Shown here: one piece after another, positions 15,666-23,675 of the stretch
How the letters are laid out: each line of letters opens with the position of its first letter
Position numbering within the stretch: the stretch's first letter is position 1
Assembly: GCF_016429285.1 (NCBI RefSeq)
Contig: NZ_JAELUI010000050.1
Span: 1-35,961, forward strand
Source of the DNA: Ralstonia sp. ASV6
GTDB lineage: Bacteria > Pseudomonadota > Gammaproteobacteria > Burkholderiales > Burkholderiaceae
Direction of reading: 5' to 3'
DNA length: 35,961 nt
Program-made: the position numbers and the translations under genes
Notes under the pieces: model-generated
The model's database searches: none
What the model saw: only the letters and a program-made list of their open reading frames with translations
Told to the model about the DNA's origin: nothing

Positions 15666-16370
15666 ATGACGAATCCACCCGCCAGCCCGCCGCCCCTCCT
15701 CCCGCGTCATGTCGCGGTGATCGGCGCAGCGGGCGGCCTCGGCCAAGCCATCCTGCGCATCTGCCGCGCCGAGGGCATCCGTTTCACCGCCATCGTCCGT
15801 TCCAGGCCCGAGCGGATCGCCGACGTGCCGGCCGGCTGCCGCGTCGCCGTCGTCCGTTCGCTCGCGGACCGCGCTGCGCTCACCGATGCATTCGCCGGCA
15901 CCGACGCGGTGCTCACCGCGCTCGGCGTCACGCCGACGAGCGACGATCCATCCTCGCGGCTTTCCGCGAATATGGACACGGTAAACGCGTCGATGCGTGC
16001 AGCGGATGTCGACCGCATCGTCGTGGTCAATACGCTGCTGACAGCGCCGCCGGGCGAACCGCCGAGTCGCGCGATCCGGTTCTTTTCGCACGTACCCGGC
16101 CGGATCGGCCGAGGCGCGGCCGAATTGCAGGCCGTCGTCGACGCGCTCGGCAACGGCGCGTTCGCGTCGCTGCGCTGGACGCTCGTGCGCGCGGCCGTCA
16201 ATGCGCGCGGCAAGGACGAACGCCCGGCCGCGTCGGTAGACGCGAACGGCACACGCAACAACAGCCTGATGCCGGTGTCGTATGACGCAATGGGAAGATG
16301 GATGCTCGAAGAAGCGGCGGCGAACGCGTTCGTACGCCAGGCGCCGAAGGTGTCGCGGCAGCGAAACTGA
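15666..16370 (+). CDS. NAD(P)-binding SDR/NmrA-like protein
   Basis: A 234-residue protein with a Rossmann nucleotide-binding start (VAVIGAAGGLGQAILR, about 15-30) typical of atypical SDR or NmrA-like proteins (GxxGxxG). A second strand ends in VRS with an arginine fit for NADP. The YxxxK catalytic pair of classical SDRs is not evident, so it may be a redox sensor or isomerase rather than a dehydrogenase. It lies 22 bases after the ferredoxin gene and is followed at once by a hairpin (16374-16392). Codon choice in this pair (many CGTCG and GCGCG steps) looks somewhat different from the neighbours, hinting at transfer. Confidence 0.78.
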   Translation: MTNPPASPPPLLPRHVAVIGAAGGLGQAILRICRAEGIRFTAIVRSRPERIADVPAGCRVAVVRSLADRAALTDAFAGTDAVLTALGVTPTSDDPSSRLSANMDTVNASMRAADVDRIVVVNTLLTAPPGEPPSRAIRFFSHVPGRIGRGAAELQAVVDALGNGAFASLRWTLVRAAVNARGKDERPAASVDANGTRNNSLMPVSYDAMGRWMLEEAAANAFVRQAPKVSRQRN

Positions 16371-16373
16371 TCT

Positions 16374-16392
16374 CGCGTTCGGAGCGAACGCG
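16374..16392 (+). terminator. Hairpin after the SDR gene
   Basis: A perfect eight-base stem (CGCGTTCG / CGAACGCG) with a three-base loop starts three bases after the SDR stop. Position suggests a terminator, but no T-tract follows, so it may act as an mRNA 3'-end structure. Confidence 0.5.
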
Positions 16393-16488
16393 GGCCGCCG
16401 GGGGTGTCAGGTTTTCCGTGCCATCCAGCAACGCGCGTAGCGCCGTTAGTTTCTCCGGTCCCGAGTTGACACGCGAGAACCGCCTCGT

Positions 16489-16650
16489 TCACCTCGTTAC
16501 CGGCGACCGGCTTTCACTGACTGCGGGCTCTTCCACATTAAGACTCAAATTCAGATCGTCGCCAATCAGGAACGTGAGAGAGTGGCCGACCGATGCCTCG
16601 AGTTCGTCGCTGATGTCTGCGGCAAGACATTCAGCCCCGTTGTAACGCAT
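16489..16650 (-). CDS. Possible 53-residue protein
   Basis: A minus-strand frame starting MRYNGAECLAADISDELEAS, with ACAAGG directly before the ATG at 16650. The peptide is acidic, with strand-like stretches (HSLTFLIGDDLNLSL). It reads as plausible protein but no family is recognised and the ribosome site is too close to be convincing. It may be a fragment, as other remnants lie nearby. Confidence 0.3.
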   Translation of the reverse strand: MRYNGAECLAADISDELEASVGHSLTFLIGDDLNLSLNVEEPAVSESRSPVTR

Positions 16651-16796
16651 CCTTGTCTTCAGCACGAGCAGGATGCCATTGAGTGCTGCACAGTCCGAGA
16701 CCGGCAGACGCCCAACCGCACAGCAAGCGGCTGTTGATACCGGTTGGCGCGTCGCCATTCGGTCTCCAGCGCACTGTCAAATGCACGTCGTGTCGC

Positions 16797-16880
16797 CAAG
16801 CCGCCGCTGCCGCGGAGGCATTGGAGGAGCAGGCGGACGAGCTGCGCCGTGGGGTGGCAGTGTTCCGCGTGACGGTATAG
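16797..16880 (+). pseudogene. C-terminal fragment of a chemoreceptor (MCP)
   Basis: The plus-strand frame reads QAAAAAEALEEQADELRRGV then AVFRVTV before a stop. The pattern A-x3-AxxLxxQAxxLxxxVxVFR is the usual C-terminus of methyl-accepting chemotaxis proteins. Only 27 codons remain, and the sequence before them is unrelated, so the rest of the receptor has been lost. It lies about 107 bases beyond the 3' end of the tRNA-Ala gene. Confidence 0.65.
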
Positions 16881-16987
16881 GAAGCCCTTTCTTGAGAGCG
16901 ATTGCACGGTCCGGCGAAGAGCATTTCTTCGTCGGGCCCCGTTCTTTGCTCTCTGGGTCAGGAGAACCGTTGGGCTTCAGGGAAGTG

Positions 16988-17060
<73 letters not shown>

Positions 17061-17096
17061 GTGAAAAATCAGTCTACTCGAAATTTCGGGGCGCCT

Positions 17097-18836
17097 TCAA
17101 TCGCGGGTCAACCCGCCCCCCGACTCCATCCCCGGGTTGTTCTCCATACCGACGATGCGCGGCGTATTCAGGGGCCGTGCGCTCACTTCACGTTGGTCGC
17201 GCAGCCAGTCGGCCAGCACATCCCACACCGGGCGGCCGCCGGCCTTGCGCGCTTCGGGTGACACGGCGGCCCAGCCGGCCACCTTGTAGCGGCGGTCGGC
17301 GTCGATGGGCTTGTCTCCCAGGCGCATGTCGGTAATACGCTGGCCCATCGGCTTCATCGGGTCGATGGTGTAGCGCAGGCCGCCGGTGCGCACCATGTCG
17401 CCGCCTTGCTGGTAGTACGGGTCGGGGTTGAACAGGTTGTCGGCCACGTCTTCAAGCACGGTCTTGATAGTGGCGCCCGTCATCTCGGTGAGCGTGGTGG
17501 CCGGGTACGTAATGGCGGTCTGAGCCATCAGTGCTTCCATCGTCAGCGCTTCGCCGGGCAGTAGCGTGGTGCCCCAGCGGAAGCCGGGCGAGAAGGCAAT
17601 CTCCGCGCCCTGCGCGTGCATCAGGCCGTCGACGATGAGCTGGTCGAACGTGCCGTTGAAGTTGCCGCGCCGGTACAGCAGGCCGCGGTTGACGGCGAGC
17701 GTCTCACCCAGCTTGTTCTTGTACGGCGCACGCACGCGCTCGATGAGCGCTGACATGGCCGGATCGGGCGGCAGCAGATCAGCGAAGACGGGCAACAGCG
17801 TGTAGCGGACGCCCTGCACCGCACCGCCACGCACATCCAGATCGAGCACACCGACAAACTTGCCGTTGGCGCCCGCGTTGGTGACCAGCGTCACGCCGCC
17901 AGGGTTGCTGACCTTGACCGGCGCCGGCACCGCATCGTGCGTGTGGCCACCGAGGATCGCATCCAACCCACGCACGCGCGAGGCGAGCTTTAAGTCGACA
18001 TCCATGCCGTTGTGCGACAGCAGGACGACCACCTTGGCGCCCTTGCTGCGCGCCTCGTCAATCATCTTCTGCAGCCGTTCTTCCTGAATGCCGAAGGTCC
18101 AATCGGGCGTGAAATCGGCCGGATGTGCAATCGGCGTGTAGGGGAACGCCTGGCCGATGATGGCGACCGGCACGCCGTTCAGCTCGCGCAACACGTACGG
18201 ATCGAACACCGGATCGCCGAAGTCGGCGGTCTGGATGTTCTGCGCGACGAAGGCGACTTTGTTCTTGAAGTCGTGATCGACCACGTGGCGCACGCGATCG
18301 GCGCCGTAGGTCATTTCCCAGTGCGGGGTCATGACGTCCACGCCAAGCGCGAGGGCCGCATCGACCATGTCCTGACCGTTGGTCCACAGCGATGTGGCCG
18401 AGCCCTGCCACGTGTCGCCGCCGTCGAGCAGCAGCGCATTCGGGCGCGTGGCGCGCAAGCGTTTGATGAGCGTGGCCAGATGCGCGAAGCCGCCCATGCG
18501 GCCATAGCGGCGTGCGGCTTCGGTGAAATCGAGCGAGGTGAAGGCGTGCGCAGCCCGTGTGCCGGGCGTAATGCCGTAATGCTTGAGCAGCGCGTGCCCG
18601 ATCAGATGCGGCGGCTGCCCGGCCCATTGCGCCACGCCCAGGTTCATGTTGGGCTCGCGGTACTCAATGGGCAGCAACTGCGCGTGGCAGTCGGTGAAGT
18701 GCAGCAGGTGGACGTTGCCGAAGCGCGGTAGGTCGTAGGCAACCTCAGCGTCGACATTCGCGGCGTGGGCGTCGGTCAGGCGCAAGCCGGCGGCTGCGGC
18801 TATCGCCAGGGCTTGAACGAATTCGCGGCGGTTCAT
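17097..18836 (-). CDS. soxB: SoxB sulfur-oxidation sulfohydrolase
   Basis: A 579-residue periplasmic enzyme of the 5'-nucleotidase/metallophosphoesterase family. SoxB hydrolyses the terminal sulfone of sulfur-loaded SoxYZ and releases sulfate, using two manganese ions. Seen: a Tat-like N-terminus (NRREF, then a hydrophobic run), metal-ligand motifs D49/H51 in FTDCHAQ, GGDTWQGS, the SoxB-specific HWEMTYG in place of GNHE, LLSHNG and GGHTHD, then the long C-terminal nucleotidase-type domain. The ATG at 18836 overlaps the stop of the thioredoxin gene (ATGA), fixing the start and coupling the two. It is the last gene of the sox run, 36 bases from the tRNA. Confidence 0.95.
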   Translation of the reverse strand: MNRREFVQALAIAAAAGLRLTDAHAANVDAEVAYDLPRFGNVHLLHFTDCHAQLLPIEYREPNMNLGVAQWAGQPPHLIGHALLKHYGITPGTRAAHAFTSLDFTEAARRYGRMGGFAHLATLIKRLRATRPNALLLDGGDTWQGSATSLWTNGQDMVDAALALGVDVMTPHWEMTYGADRVRHVVDHDFKNKVAFVAQNIQTADFGDPVFDPYVLRELNGVPVAIIGQAFPYTPIAHPADFTPDWTFGIQEERLQKMIDEARSKGAKVVVLLSHNGMDVDLKLASRVRGLDAILGGHTHDAVPAPVKVSNPGGVTLVTNAGANGKFVGVLDLDVRGGAVQGVRYTLLPVFADLLPPDPAMSALIERVRAPYKNKLGETLAVNRGLLYRRGNFNGTFDQLIVDGLMHAQGAEIAFSPGFRWGTTLLPGEALTMEALMAQTAITYPATTLTEMTGATIKTVLEDVADNLFNPDPYYQQGGDMVRTGGLRYTIDPMKPMGQRITDMRLGDKPIDADRRYKVAGWAAVSPEARKAGGRPVWDVLADWLRDQREVSARPLNTPRIVGMENNPGMESGGGLTRD

Positions 18837-19342
18837 TTTTTGTTGTTGTGCGCCGGGTGGGCGTACTGTGCGAGGTCGGCTACGTCGTCTTCGAGCATCT
18901 CGCCGACTTCCTTGCGCACCACGCGGCCGTTGGCGTCGAGCACGAGCAGCTCCGGCAAGCCCTTGCGCGGGCCGGTGGCGGCGCACAGCGCGTCGGTTTC
19001 CATCGTTACCGGAAAGGTGAAGCCGCGCTTGGCGACGTAGTCTTTCGCGAGCTGCGGGTTGGCGTCGATGCTGATGGTGAGGATGCGCAGGTCCGCGCCG
19101 CGCGTGGCGTCGTAGAGCTTCTGCAGGCGTGGGTTCTGCAGCGCGCAGAACGGGCACCACGACGCCCACGTGGCGATGATGACCGGATGCCCGCGCCATG
19201 CGTTGCCCGACACACGCGTGCCGTCGAGCAATTGCACGTCGGGCATCGTCACCACATCACCCACTTCGACGGCTTGTGCAGTGCTGGCGGCAAACGCCAT
19301 CGCCACTGCCAGCCACACCATGAACCGTCGAACCGTGCGCAT
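18833..19342 (-). CDS. soxW: Periplasmic thioredoxin-like protein (SoxW/TlpA type)
   Basis: A 169-residue TlpA-like thioredoxin with a signal peptide (hydrophobic 8-24, AQA cleavage) and active-site WCPFC (62-66) after the IIATWASW strand. A cis-Pro region follows in GLPELLVLD. In sox clusters such proteins keep the SoxYZ carrier cysteine or other Sox proteins reduced, with electrons from a membrane partner such as SoxV/CcdA, which is not in this window. The symbol is by position and family; it could also be named as a generic TlpA protein. It starts eight bases after soxX ends and overlaps soxB. Confidence 0.8.
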   Translation of the reverse strand: MRTVRRFMVWLAVAMAFAASTAQAVEVGDVVTMPDVQLLDGTRVSGNAWRGHPVIIATWASWCPFCALQNPRLQKLYDATRGADLRILTISIDANPQLAKDYVAKRGFTFPVTMETDALCAATGPRKGLPELLVLDANGRVVRKEVGEMLEDDVADLAQYAHPAHNNKK

Positions 19343-19350
19343 GATGGGTC

Positions 19351-19998
19351 CTACTGATTGACCGGCGAGGCCGGATCAAACAACAGCGCCATCACATCGC
19401 GGATCTGCTGCTCAGTGAGGATGCCTTTGTGCCCGAAGCGCGGCATGTTGGAGCACGCCGCATACGCGTTGGAGTTGTAGATCTTGCCCCACGTGTAGCG
19501 CAGGATCGCTTCCGAATCGCCGCGCAGCTTGCCGTATTGATACAGCGACGGGCCGATGGTGCCGTACGACACTTCGTCTTTCGACAGGCGGTGGCACGCA
19601 TAGCAGTTGGCCCCGTTGACTGTGCCGGCCGGGTCGGAGAACTGCATTCCGCGGCCGCTCTGCGCGGTCTTCTCGCCTTCCTTCCAGTCACCCAGCCACT
19701 TGTTGTCAGCGGGGTAGTGGATGGTCTTCGTCTGCGCGTCTTCCAATTTCTTGGCGACGGCAGCGGGTACGGCGTTGCGGTCAGCGAACTGGCTGCAGAT
19801 CTTCTGCACGTCGTCGCGCTCGATCACGCCTTCCACAGTGGCCGGGCCCTTGGAGACAAAGCTTTCGTGGATGACCTTGGCGAGTGCGGCGTCGGCCTTG
19901 GCATCCGGTTTGGGCGGCGTAATGGCATCCGCAGCGTGTGCGGTGCCGGTAACGAGTGCCAATGCGATGAAGGTCGTTCGGATCATATGCAGCCTCAT
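19351..19998 (-). CDS. soxX: SoxX cytochrome c
   Basis: A 215-residue exported c-type cytochrome. One heme motif, CYACH, is in NGANCYACHRLS, followed by GPSLYQYGKLRG; a methionine in the C-terminal region (NMPRFGHKGIL) is the likely axial ligand. SoxX takes the electrons when SoxA joins thiosulfate to the SoxY cysteine. The ATG at 19998 overlaps the soxA stop (ATGA); a second ATG four codons later (19986) begins the clear signal peptide and may be used instead. It is longer than many SoxX because of a region of about 90 residues before the heme, a variant known in betaproteobacteria. Confidence 0.92.
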   Translation of the reverse strand: MRLHMIRTTFIALALVTGTAHAADAITPPKPDAKADAALAKVIHESFVSKGPATVEGVIERDDVQKICSQFADRNAVPAAVAKKLEDAQTKTIHYPADNKWLGDWKEGEKTAQSGRGMQFSDPAGTVNGANCYACHRLSKDEVSYGTIGPSLYQYGKLRGDSEAILRYTWGKIYNSNAYAACSNMPRFGHKGILTEQQIRDVMALLFDPASPVNQ

Positions 19999-20825
19999 CG
20001 TTTGATCGACGGCGCGTCCATCTTGCCGCCGTTGGCATTGCGGGCGAGGAACAGCTCCAGCGCGGTGATGACCTCGCTGCCATAGAGCGGTTCTGGAAAG
20101 CGCTGCTGGCGCAGGCAGTCGTACAGGCGGTGCTGCATCGTGCGCACCTCGCCTTGCGAGACGCGATAGCCGGGCCATGTGGAATACGCAAAGCGCGCAC
20201 CCTCCGCCGTCAGCAGATCGGGCAGCTCCTGCAGGCGGATGCGCAAACCCGGCTGGGCGTGGCAGGTGGCACAGGCAAAGTCATACGCGCCCCCGCGATA
20301 GAAGAACATGCGGCGGCCGAGTTCGTACACGCGCTTTTCTTCCGGATGGGCGAGCGGAATGTCGATGGCCGCGCCGCGCGATTCCGAGGTGATGTACGCC
20401 ATCAGCCGCTCGATGTCCGACGACTTGCCCGGCGATGAGAACGGGCGGGCCGAAGCCTCCTCTTTCGTCAGCCCCTGCAGCGTCATGCGGCAATACATGA
20501 GGCGCTGTTCGGCATCCATCACGCGGCCGGTGTCCTTGAAGAGGCGCGGCAGCTTGGCGTAGGCACCCTTGACCACGCCGGGGCCAAGGCCTAGGTCACA
20601 CGCTTCGAGCGATGCCTGTTTGGGGCCAGCGGGCTTCTTCCAGAGTTCTTCGCCAGCGGCTTCCCAGAGTTCGGCCGGGTTGCCGTCGGCCAACATCTCG
20701 CGGTACTGCGCGATGCCGGCAGCGGCGCTGTCCTTCTGGTCCTTTGCGTCCTGCGCATGTGCCACCAGGGCAATGCCGGCCGCCAGCGCCGCGGCCAGCG
20801 CGACGATTCGTTTGGTACGTTTCAC
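19995..20825 (-). CDS. soxA: SoxA cytochrome c (mono-heme type)
   Basis: A 276-residue exported cytochrome; with SoxX it forms the thiosulfate-loading enzyme. Visible are one heme motif CATCH (185-189) and the conserved cysteine in YDCLRQQRF (C237), the position of the active-site cysteine ligand in SoxA. In the N-terminal half the first heme site is replaced by C76 and C112, which probably form a disulfide, so this is the single-heme form. The best start is GTG (20825) just after GGAGGGG, which gives a clean signal peptide (KRTKRIVALAAALAAG); no ATG fits. It overlaps soxX by four bases. Confidence 0.92.
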   Translation of the reverse strand: MKRTKRIVALAAALAAGIALVAHAQDAKDQKDSAAAGIAQYREMLADGNPAELWEAAGEELWKKPAGPKQASLEACDLGLGPGVVKGAYAKLPRLFKDTGRVMDAEQRLMYCRMTLQGLTKEEASARPFSSPGKSSDIERLMAYITSESRGAAIDIPLAHPEEKRVYELGRRMFFYRGGAYDFACATCHAQPGLRIRLQELPDLLTAEGARFAYSTWPGYRVSQGEVRTMQHRLYDCLRQQRFPEPLYGSEVITALELFLARNANGGKMDAPSIKR

Positions 20826-20844
20826 CGTCCCCTCCGTGGGTCGC

Positions 20845-21300
20845 CTACGGTTTGATATAGGCGAAACCTTCTTCTTGCTGCAAGCGGGTGATCTCCACCA
20901 CACCGGCGGGCACCACCTTGGCTTCGAGCAGCAGCTTGTCTTCCGGCACCTTGAAGGCCATCAGCGAGTTGTGGCACACGCGAAACTCCACACCCATGCT
21001 GGCCAGCGCGGCCACAGGCGCGTCAAACGGACGACCCTGCGCATCCTTGGCCCCTTCGACGAGGAATTCGATGCCATGCCCCAGCGCCACCACCACGATC
21101 TTCGTGCCGGGCGCGCCGTTGAGGTGGTTGCGCAGGTTGCCGATCGCGCGCATGGCCTGGTCGAGCCCCTCGCTCAGTTGGTACACCACTTTGTAGCGGG
21201 CACCGGCGCCGCCGGCACGTGGTGCGGTCTGCGCGGCGGCCTTGCCAGCCACGCCCAGCGCTGCCAGCGCAGCGGTCACACGGAAGAAACTGCGTCGCAT
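20845..21300 (-). CDS. DsrE-like periplasmic protein in sox cluster
   Basis: A 151-residue exported protein (signal peptide about 1-24) with a DsrE/DsrF-type alpha/beta core: KVVYQLSE, then KIVVVALGHGIEFLVEG, then MGVEFRVCHNSL with C109 in the position where DsrE-family proteins carry a sulfur-binding cysteine. Members bind or pass persulfide sulfur; a role in sulfur trafficking beside SoxYZ is inferred from location between soxZ and soxA (gaps of 33 and 19 bases). It is not one of the named core Sox enzymes. Confidence 0.8.
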   Translation of the reverse strand: MRRSFFRVTAALAALGVAGKAAAQTAPRAGGAGARYKVVYQLSEGLDQAMRAIGNLRNHLNGAPGTKIVVVALGHGIEFLVEGAKDAQGRPFDAPVAALASMGVEFRVCHNSLMAFKVPEDKLLLEAKVVPAGVVEITRLQQEEGFAYIKP

Positions 21301-21333
21301 GGCAGCCTCCTGAAAAGCGTTATTGGATGGCGC

Positions 21334-21645
21334 TTATTGGATCGACGCCTCGTCGGTGCGCTTGTCGCCGTGGTTGTCGACCCAGGTGACTGTCACCTTG
21401 TCGCCCTTGGCGCCGCCCTTGAACTTGAAATTGAGGAACGGGTCCTTCGACACAGCCGGGCCAAACTGCCCGTCCAGCACCGTCTTGCCGTTGTGCTGCA
21501 CCGTCACGTTGGTGATGTGCCAAGCCGGCACGATCTTGCCGGACGCGTCCTTGCGCTGGCCGGTTTCCATATCGTGCTTCATCAAGATCTTCACGTCGGT
21601 CGTGCCGCCGTTTTCCATTGCGCGAATGCGCATCGGGTCTGCCAT
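21334..21645 (-). CDS. soxZ: SoxZ carrier subunit
   Basis: A 103-residue protein that pairs with SoxY to form the carrier complex of the Sox pathway. The sequence begins MADPMRIRA, as SoxZ does, with an immunoglobulin-like beta pattern (DVKILMKHDMETG, WHITNVTVQHNG, FLNFKFKGGAKGD, KVTVTWVDNHGDK). It lacks its own signal peptide and is exported with SoxY, which has a Tat signal. It starts 36 bases after soxY ends. Confidence 0.95.
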   Translation of the reverse strand: MADPMRIRAMENGGTTDVKILMKHDMETGQRKDASGKIVPAWHITNVTVQHNGKTVLDGQFGPAVSKDPFLNFKFKGGAKGDKVTVTWVDNHGDKRTDEASIQ

Positions 21646-21681
21646 GGTGTGCTCCCTGTCCTTATCTTGCGATCCTGCTGT

Positions 21682-22152
21682 TCAACCGCCGCAGCCACCG
21701 AGGGTGACCTTCACTTCCTTGCTCGCAAGCACCCATTTGCCGCCCGCGCGCACGGCTGCGTAGACCATCGAGGTCTCGCCCATCTTCACGCGCGTGCTCA
21801 CGAACGGATCTGTGCCCGCCGGAATCGCAAACGTGGCGGCCAGCGTGTTCGGGTTCTTTTCCACCAGGATGGCAATCAGGTCCGTGCCCGGCAGCGTGCT
21901 GGTCACCACCAGCGGCACCACGGCGCCGTTCTCGGCGATGTCCGGCGCGGTGAGCTGGATGCCAGCACCGCCCTTGTCGACAGCGCCACCGCCCAGTTGC
22001 TTGAGCACATCGTTGACGCCCTTGATGCTGAAGGCGGTCTTGTTCCACTCGGCGGCCTGCGCCGGGGTGGCGAGGCCGGCGGATACGAGCAGCGCCATCA
22101 TGGCACCCGCGCGCAGCACATCTCGGCGGGAGAGGTTCACAGAATCGGTCAT
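21682..22152 (-). CDS. soxY: SoxY sulfur carrier protein
   Basis: A 156-residue protein that carries sulfur intermediates on its C-terminal cysteine. It ends in GGCGG, the swinging-arm motif to which thiosulfate is attached. The N-terminus is a twin-arginine signal (LSRRDVLRAGAMMALLVSAG), so it is folded before export and probably carries SoxZ with it. The ATG at 22152 follows GAGGAC; a GTG at 22170 overlapping the cytochrome stop is an alternative. It heads soxYZ, 14 bases after the cytochrome gene, in the same run. Confidence 0.95.
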   Translation of the reverse strand: MTDSVNLSRRDVLRAGAMMALLVSAGLATPAQAAEWNKTAFSIKGVNDVLKQLGGGAVDKGGAGIQLTAPDIAENGAVVPLVVTSTLPGTDLIAILVEKNPNTLAATFAIPAGTDPFVSTRVKMGETSMVYAAVRAGGKWVLASKEVKVTLGGCGG

Positions 22153-22166
22153 TGCCCTGTCCTCGC

Positions 22167-22514
22167 TCACTTGGCCGGGGCGCCCGCGAGCACCCAGTCA
22201 ATCACGGTCTTCAGATCGGCGTCGGCGATCTTCGGGTTGGCCGGCATCGGGATCTGGCCCCAGTTGCCCATGCCGCCCTCGCGCACCTTCTTGATGAGCT
22301 TGGCTTCGGCCCCGGCATCGCCCTTGTACTTGGCGGCGACATCCTTGTAGGCCGGGCCAACGAGCTTGCGGTCCACCGCGTGGCAGCCCATGCAGGCGTT
22401 CTGGTTGGCGATGGACTGCGCGCGGGCAGCATCGACGGCAGCCAGCGCAGGCGCGGCGGACAGCGCCAGGCCGGCCAGCACCGCAGCAGCGGCGAGCGTG
22501 GGGGCGAACTTCAT
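22167..22514 (-). CDS. Small class I cytochrome c at head of sox run
   Basis: A 115-residue exported cytochrome of the c8/c551 type: signal peptide (about 1-26), heme motif CMGCH (41-45) and likely Met ligand M90 in GQIPMPAN. Such proteins carry electrons from SoxAX or sulfide dehydrogenase to a terminal oxidase. GGAGA lies six bases before the ATG at 22514, and it is the first gene of the sox run. A hairpin with seven-base arms (22537-22556) lies in the putative leader. The name SoxE or cytochrome c551 cannot be settled from sequence. Confidence 0.88.
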   Translation of the reverse strand: MKFAPTLAAAAVLAGLALSAAPALAAVDAARAQSIANQNACMGCHAVDRKLVGPAYKDVAAKYKGDAGAEAKLIKKVREGGMGNWGQIPMPANPKIADADLKTVIDWVLAGAPAK

Positions 22515-22624
22515 GTGGTCTCCAGAGGGTGGGGCTGCCCGCATGCGTGTGCGGGCCAATGGTCGCAATGGCCAGAATGGACCCGATATTGTGCCCGAAG
22601 TGGGCCAAAACCGACGTCGCCCCA

Positions 22625-22659
22625 AAAGCAAAGCGCCCGGAACCTTACGGCCCGGGCGC
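22625..22659 (-). terminator. Terminator after the EamA-type gene
   Basis: On the minus strand an eight-base GC stem (GCGCCCGG/CCGGGCGC, 22633-22640 and 22652-22659) is followed by TTTGCTTTTG. It lies 22 bases past the stop of the exporter gene, so sox transcription probably starts downstream of it. Confidence 0.65.
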
Positions 22660-22681
22660 CTGTTCGGCAGGGAGTCGACGC

Positions 22682-23569
22682 TCAGGCCATCGCCCGCCGC
22701 GCAGCCAGTCGGCCGCCGAATACGTTGAGCAGCAGGCCTGCCATGACCACCGCGCCGCCCAGCCATTGCGCCGGCACCAGCCGCTCGCCCAGCAGCACGG
22801 CGGCCGAGATCAGCCCGACCACCGGCACCAGCAGCGTGAGCGGTGCAACCTGGCTGGCCGCGTATCGGCCCAGCAGGCGGCTCCACAGGCTGTAGCCGAA
22901 GATGGTGGCACCAAAGGCCAGGTAGACGATCGCGCCAATGCTCGACCAGCCGATGTTCGTCAGGCTGTGGACAATCTGCTCCGGTCCTTCCATCCAGTAC
23001 GACAGCAGCAGGAACGGAATGGGCGGGATCACCGCGCCCCAGATCACCAGGCTCACCACGTTCACCTTACCGATGCGCTTGGTGACGATGTTGCCGCTGG
23101 CCCACGAGAATGCCGCACACAGCGTCAGCAGGAAGCCGACAGTGGTCATACCGGTCGCCACGGCACCGCCGGCCATGCCGATAATCGCCAACCCGCACGC
23201 GGCAACAGCCATGCCGGCCAGGTGAAACCAGCGGATCGGCTCGCGCAGCACGAACGCGGCGATCGTCAGCGTAAAGAATGCCTGCGACTGCAGCACCAGC
23301 GAGGCCAGCCCCGCCGGCATGCCCACATACATGGCCGAGAACAAGAAAGCGAACTGCCCAAAGCTGATGGTTGCGCCGTAAGCGAGCAGCCATTTGAGCG
23401 CAATCTTCGGGCGCGGCACGAACAGCACGGCTGGGAATGCGACCAGCGCAAAGCGCAGCGCACCCAGCAGCATGGGCGGCACGCCATGCAGACCCACCTT
23501 GATGACGACAAAGTTGACGCCCCACACCAGCACAACGGTCAGGGCCAGCAGCAGATCCTTGGGAGACAT
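22682..23569 (-). CDS. EamA/DMT-family transporter
   Basis: A 295-residue inner-membrane protein with about ten hydrophobic helices arranged as two EamA repeats (first near LTVVLVWGVNFVVIKVGL, second near GFLLTLCAAFSWASGNIVTK). The sequence resembles EamA of E. coli, which exports O-acetylserine and cysteine; that substrate is attractive beside sulfur genes but not proven. The ATG at 23569 follows a short CCGATCATC leader; the long upstream frame is non-coding. An inverted repeat GTAGGCG/CGCCTAC (23625-23643) lies upstream and may be a regulator site. It has its own terminator and is separated from fccB by a palindromic element. Confidence 0.85.
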   Translation of the reverse strand: MSPKDLLLALTVVLVWGVNFVVIKVGLHGVPPMLLGALRFALVAFPAVLFVPRPKIALKWLLAYGATISFGQFAFLFSAMYVGMPAGLASLVLQSQAFFTLTIAAFVLREPIRWFHLAGMAVAACGLAIIGMAGGAVATGMTTVGFLLTLCAAFSWASGNIVTKRIGKVNVVSLVIWGAVIPPIPFLLLSYWMEGPEQIVHSLTNIGWSSIGAIVYLAFGATIFGYSLWSRLLGRYAASQVAPLTLLVPVVGLISAAVLLGERLVPAQWLGGAVVMAGLLLNVFGGRLAARRAMA

Positions 23570-23675
23570 GATGATCGGAATGCTCAGACGGTCAGCGGCC
23601 GCCCGCGCGGCCATATGACGCACTGTAGGCGCCGGCCGCCTACGCGACTTGCACAATCTTGCGCATTGTTTGTGC

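Noticed and set aside
17097-17160. A second tRNA or attachment-site copy next to tRNA-Ala
   Set aside because: I looked by eye for a repeat of the tRNA 3' end within the window and saw none, so no att pair or island limits can be claimed.
20569-22350. 593-codon open frame on the plus strand
   Set aside because: It is antisense to soxA, the DsrE-like gene, soxZ and soxY, all with clear motifs; a GC-rich genome makes such long antisense frames common.
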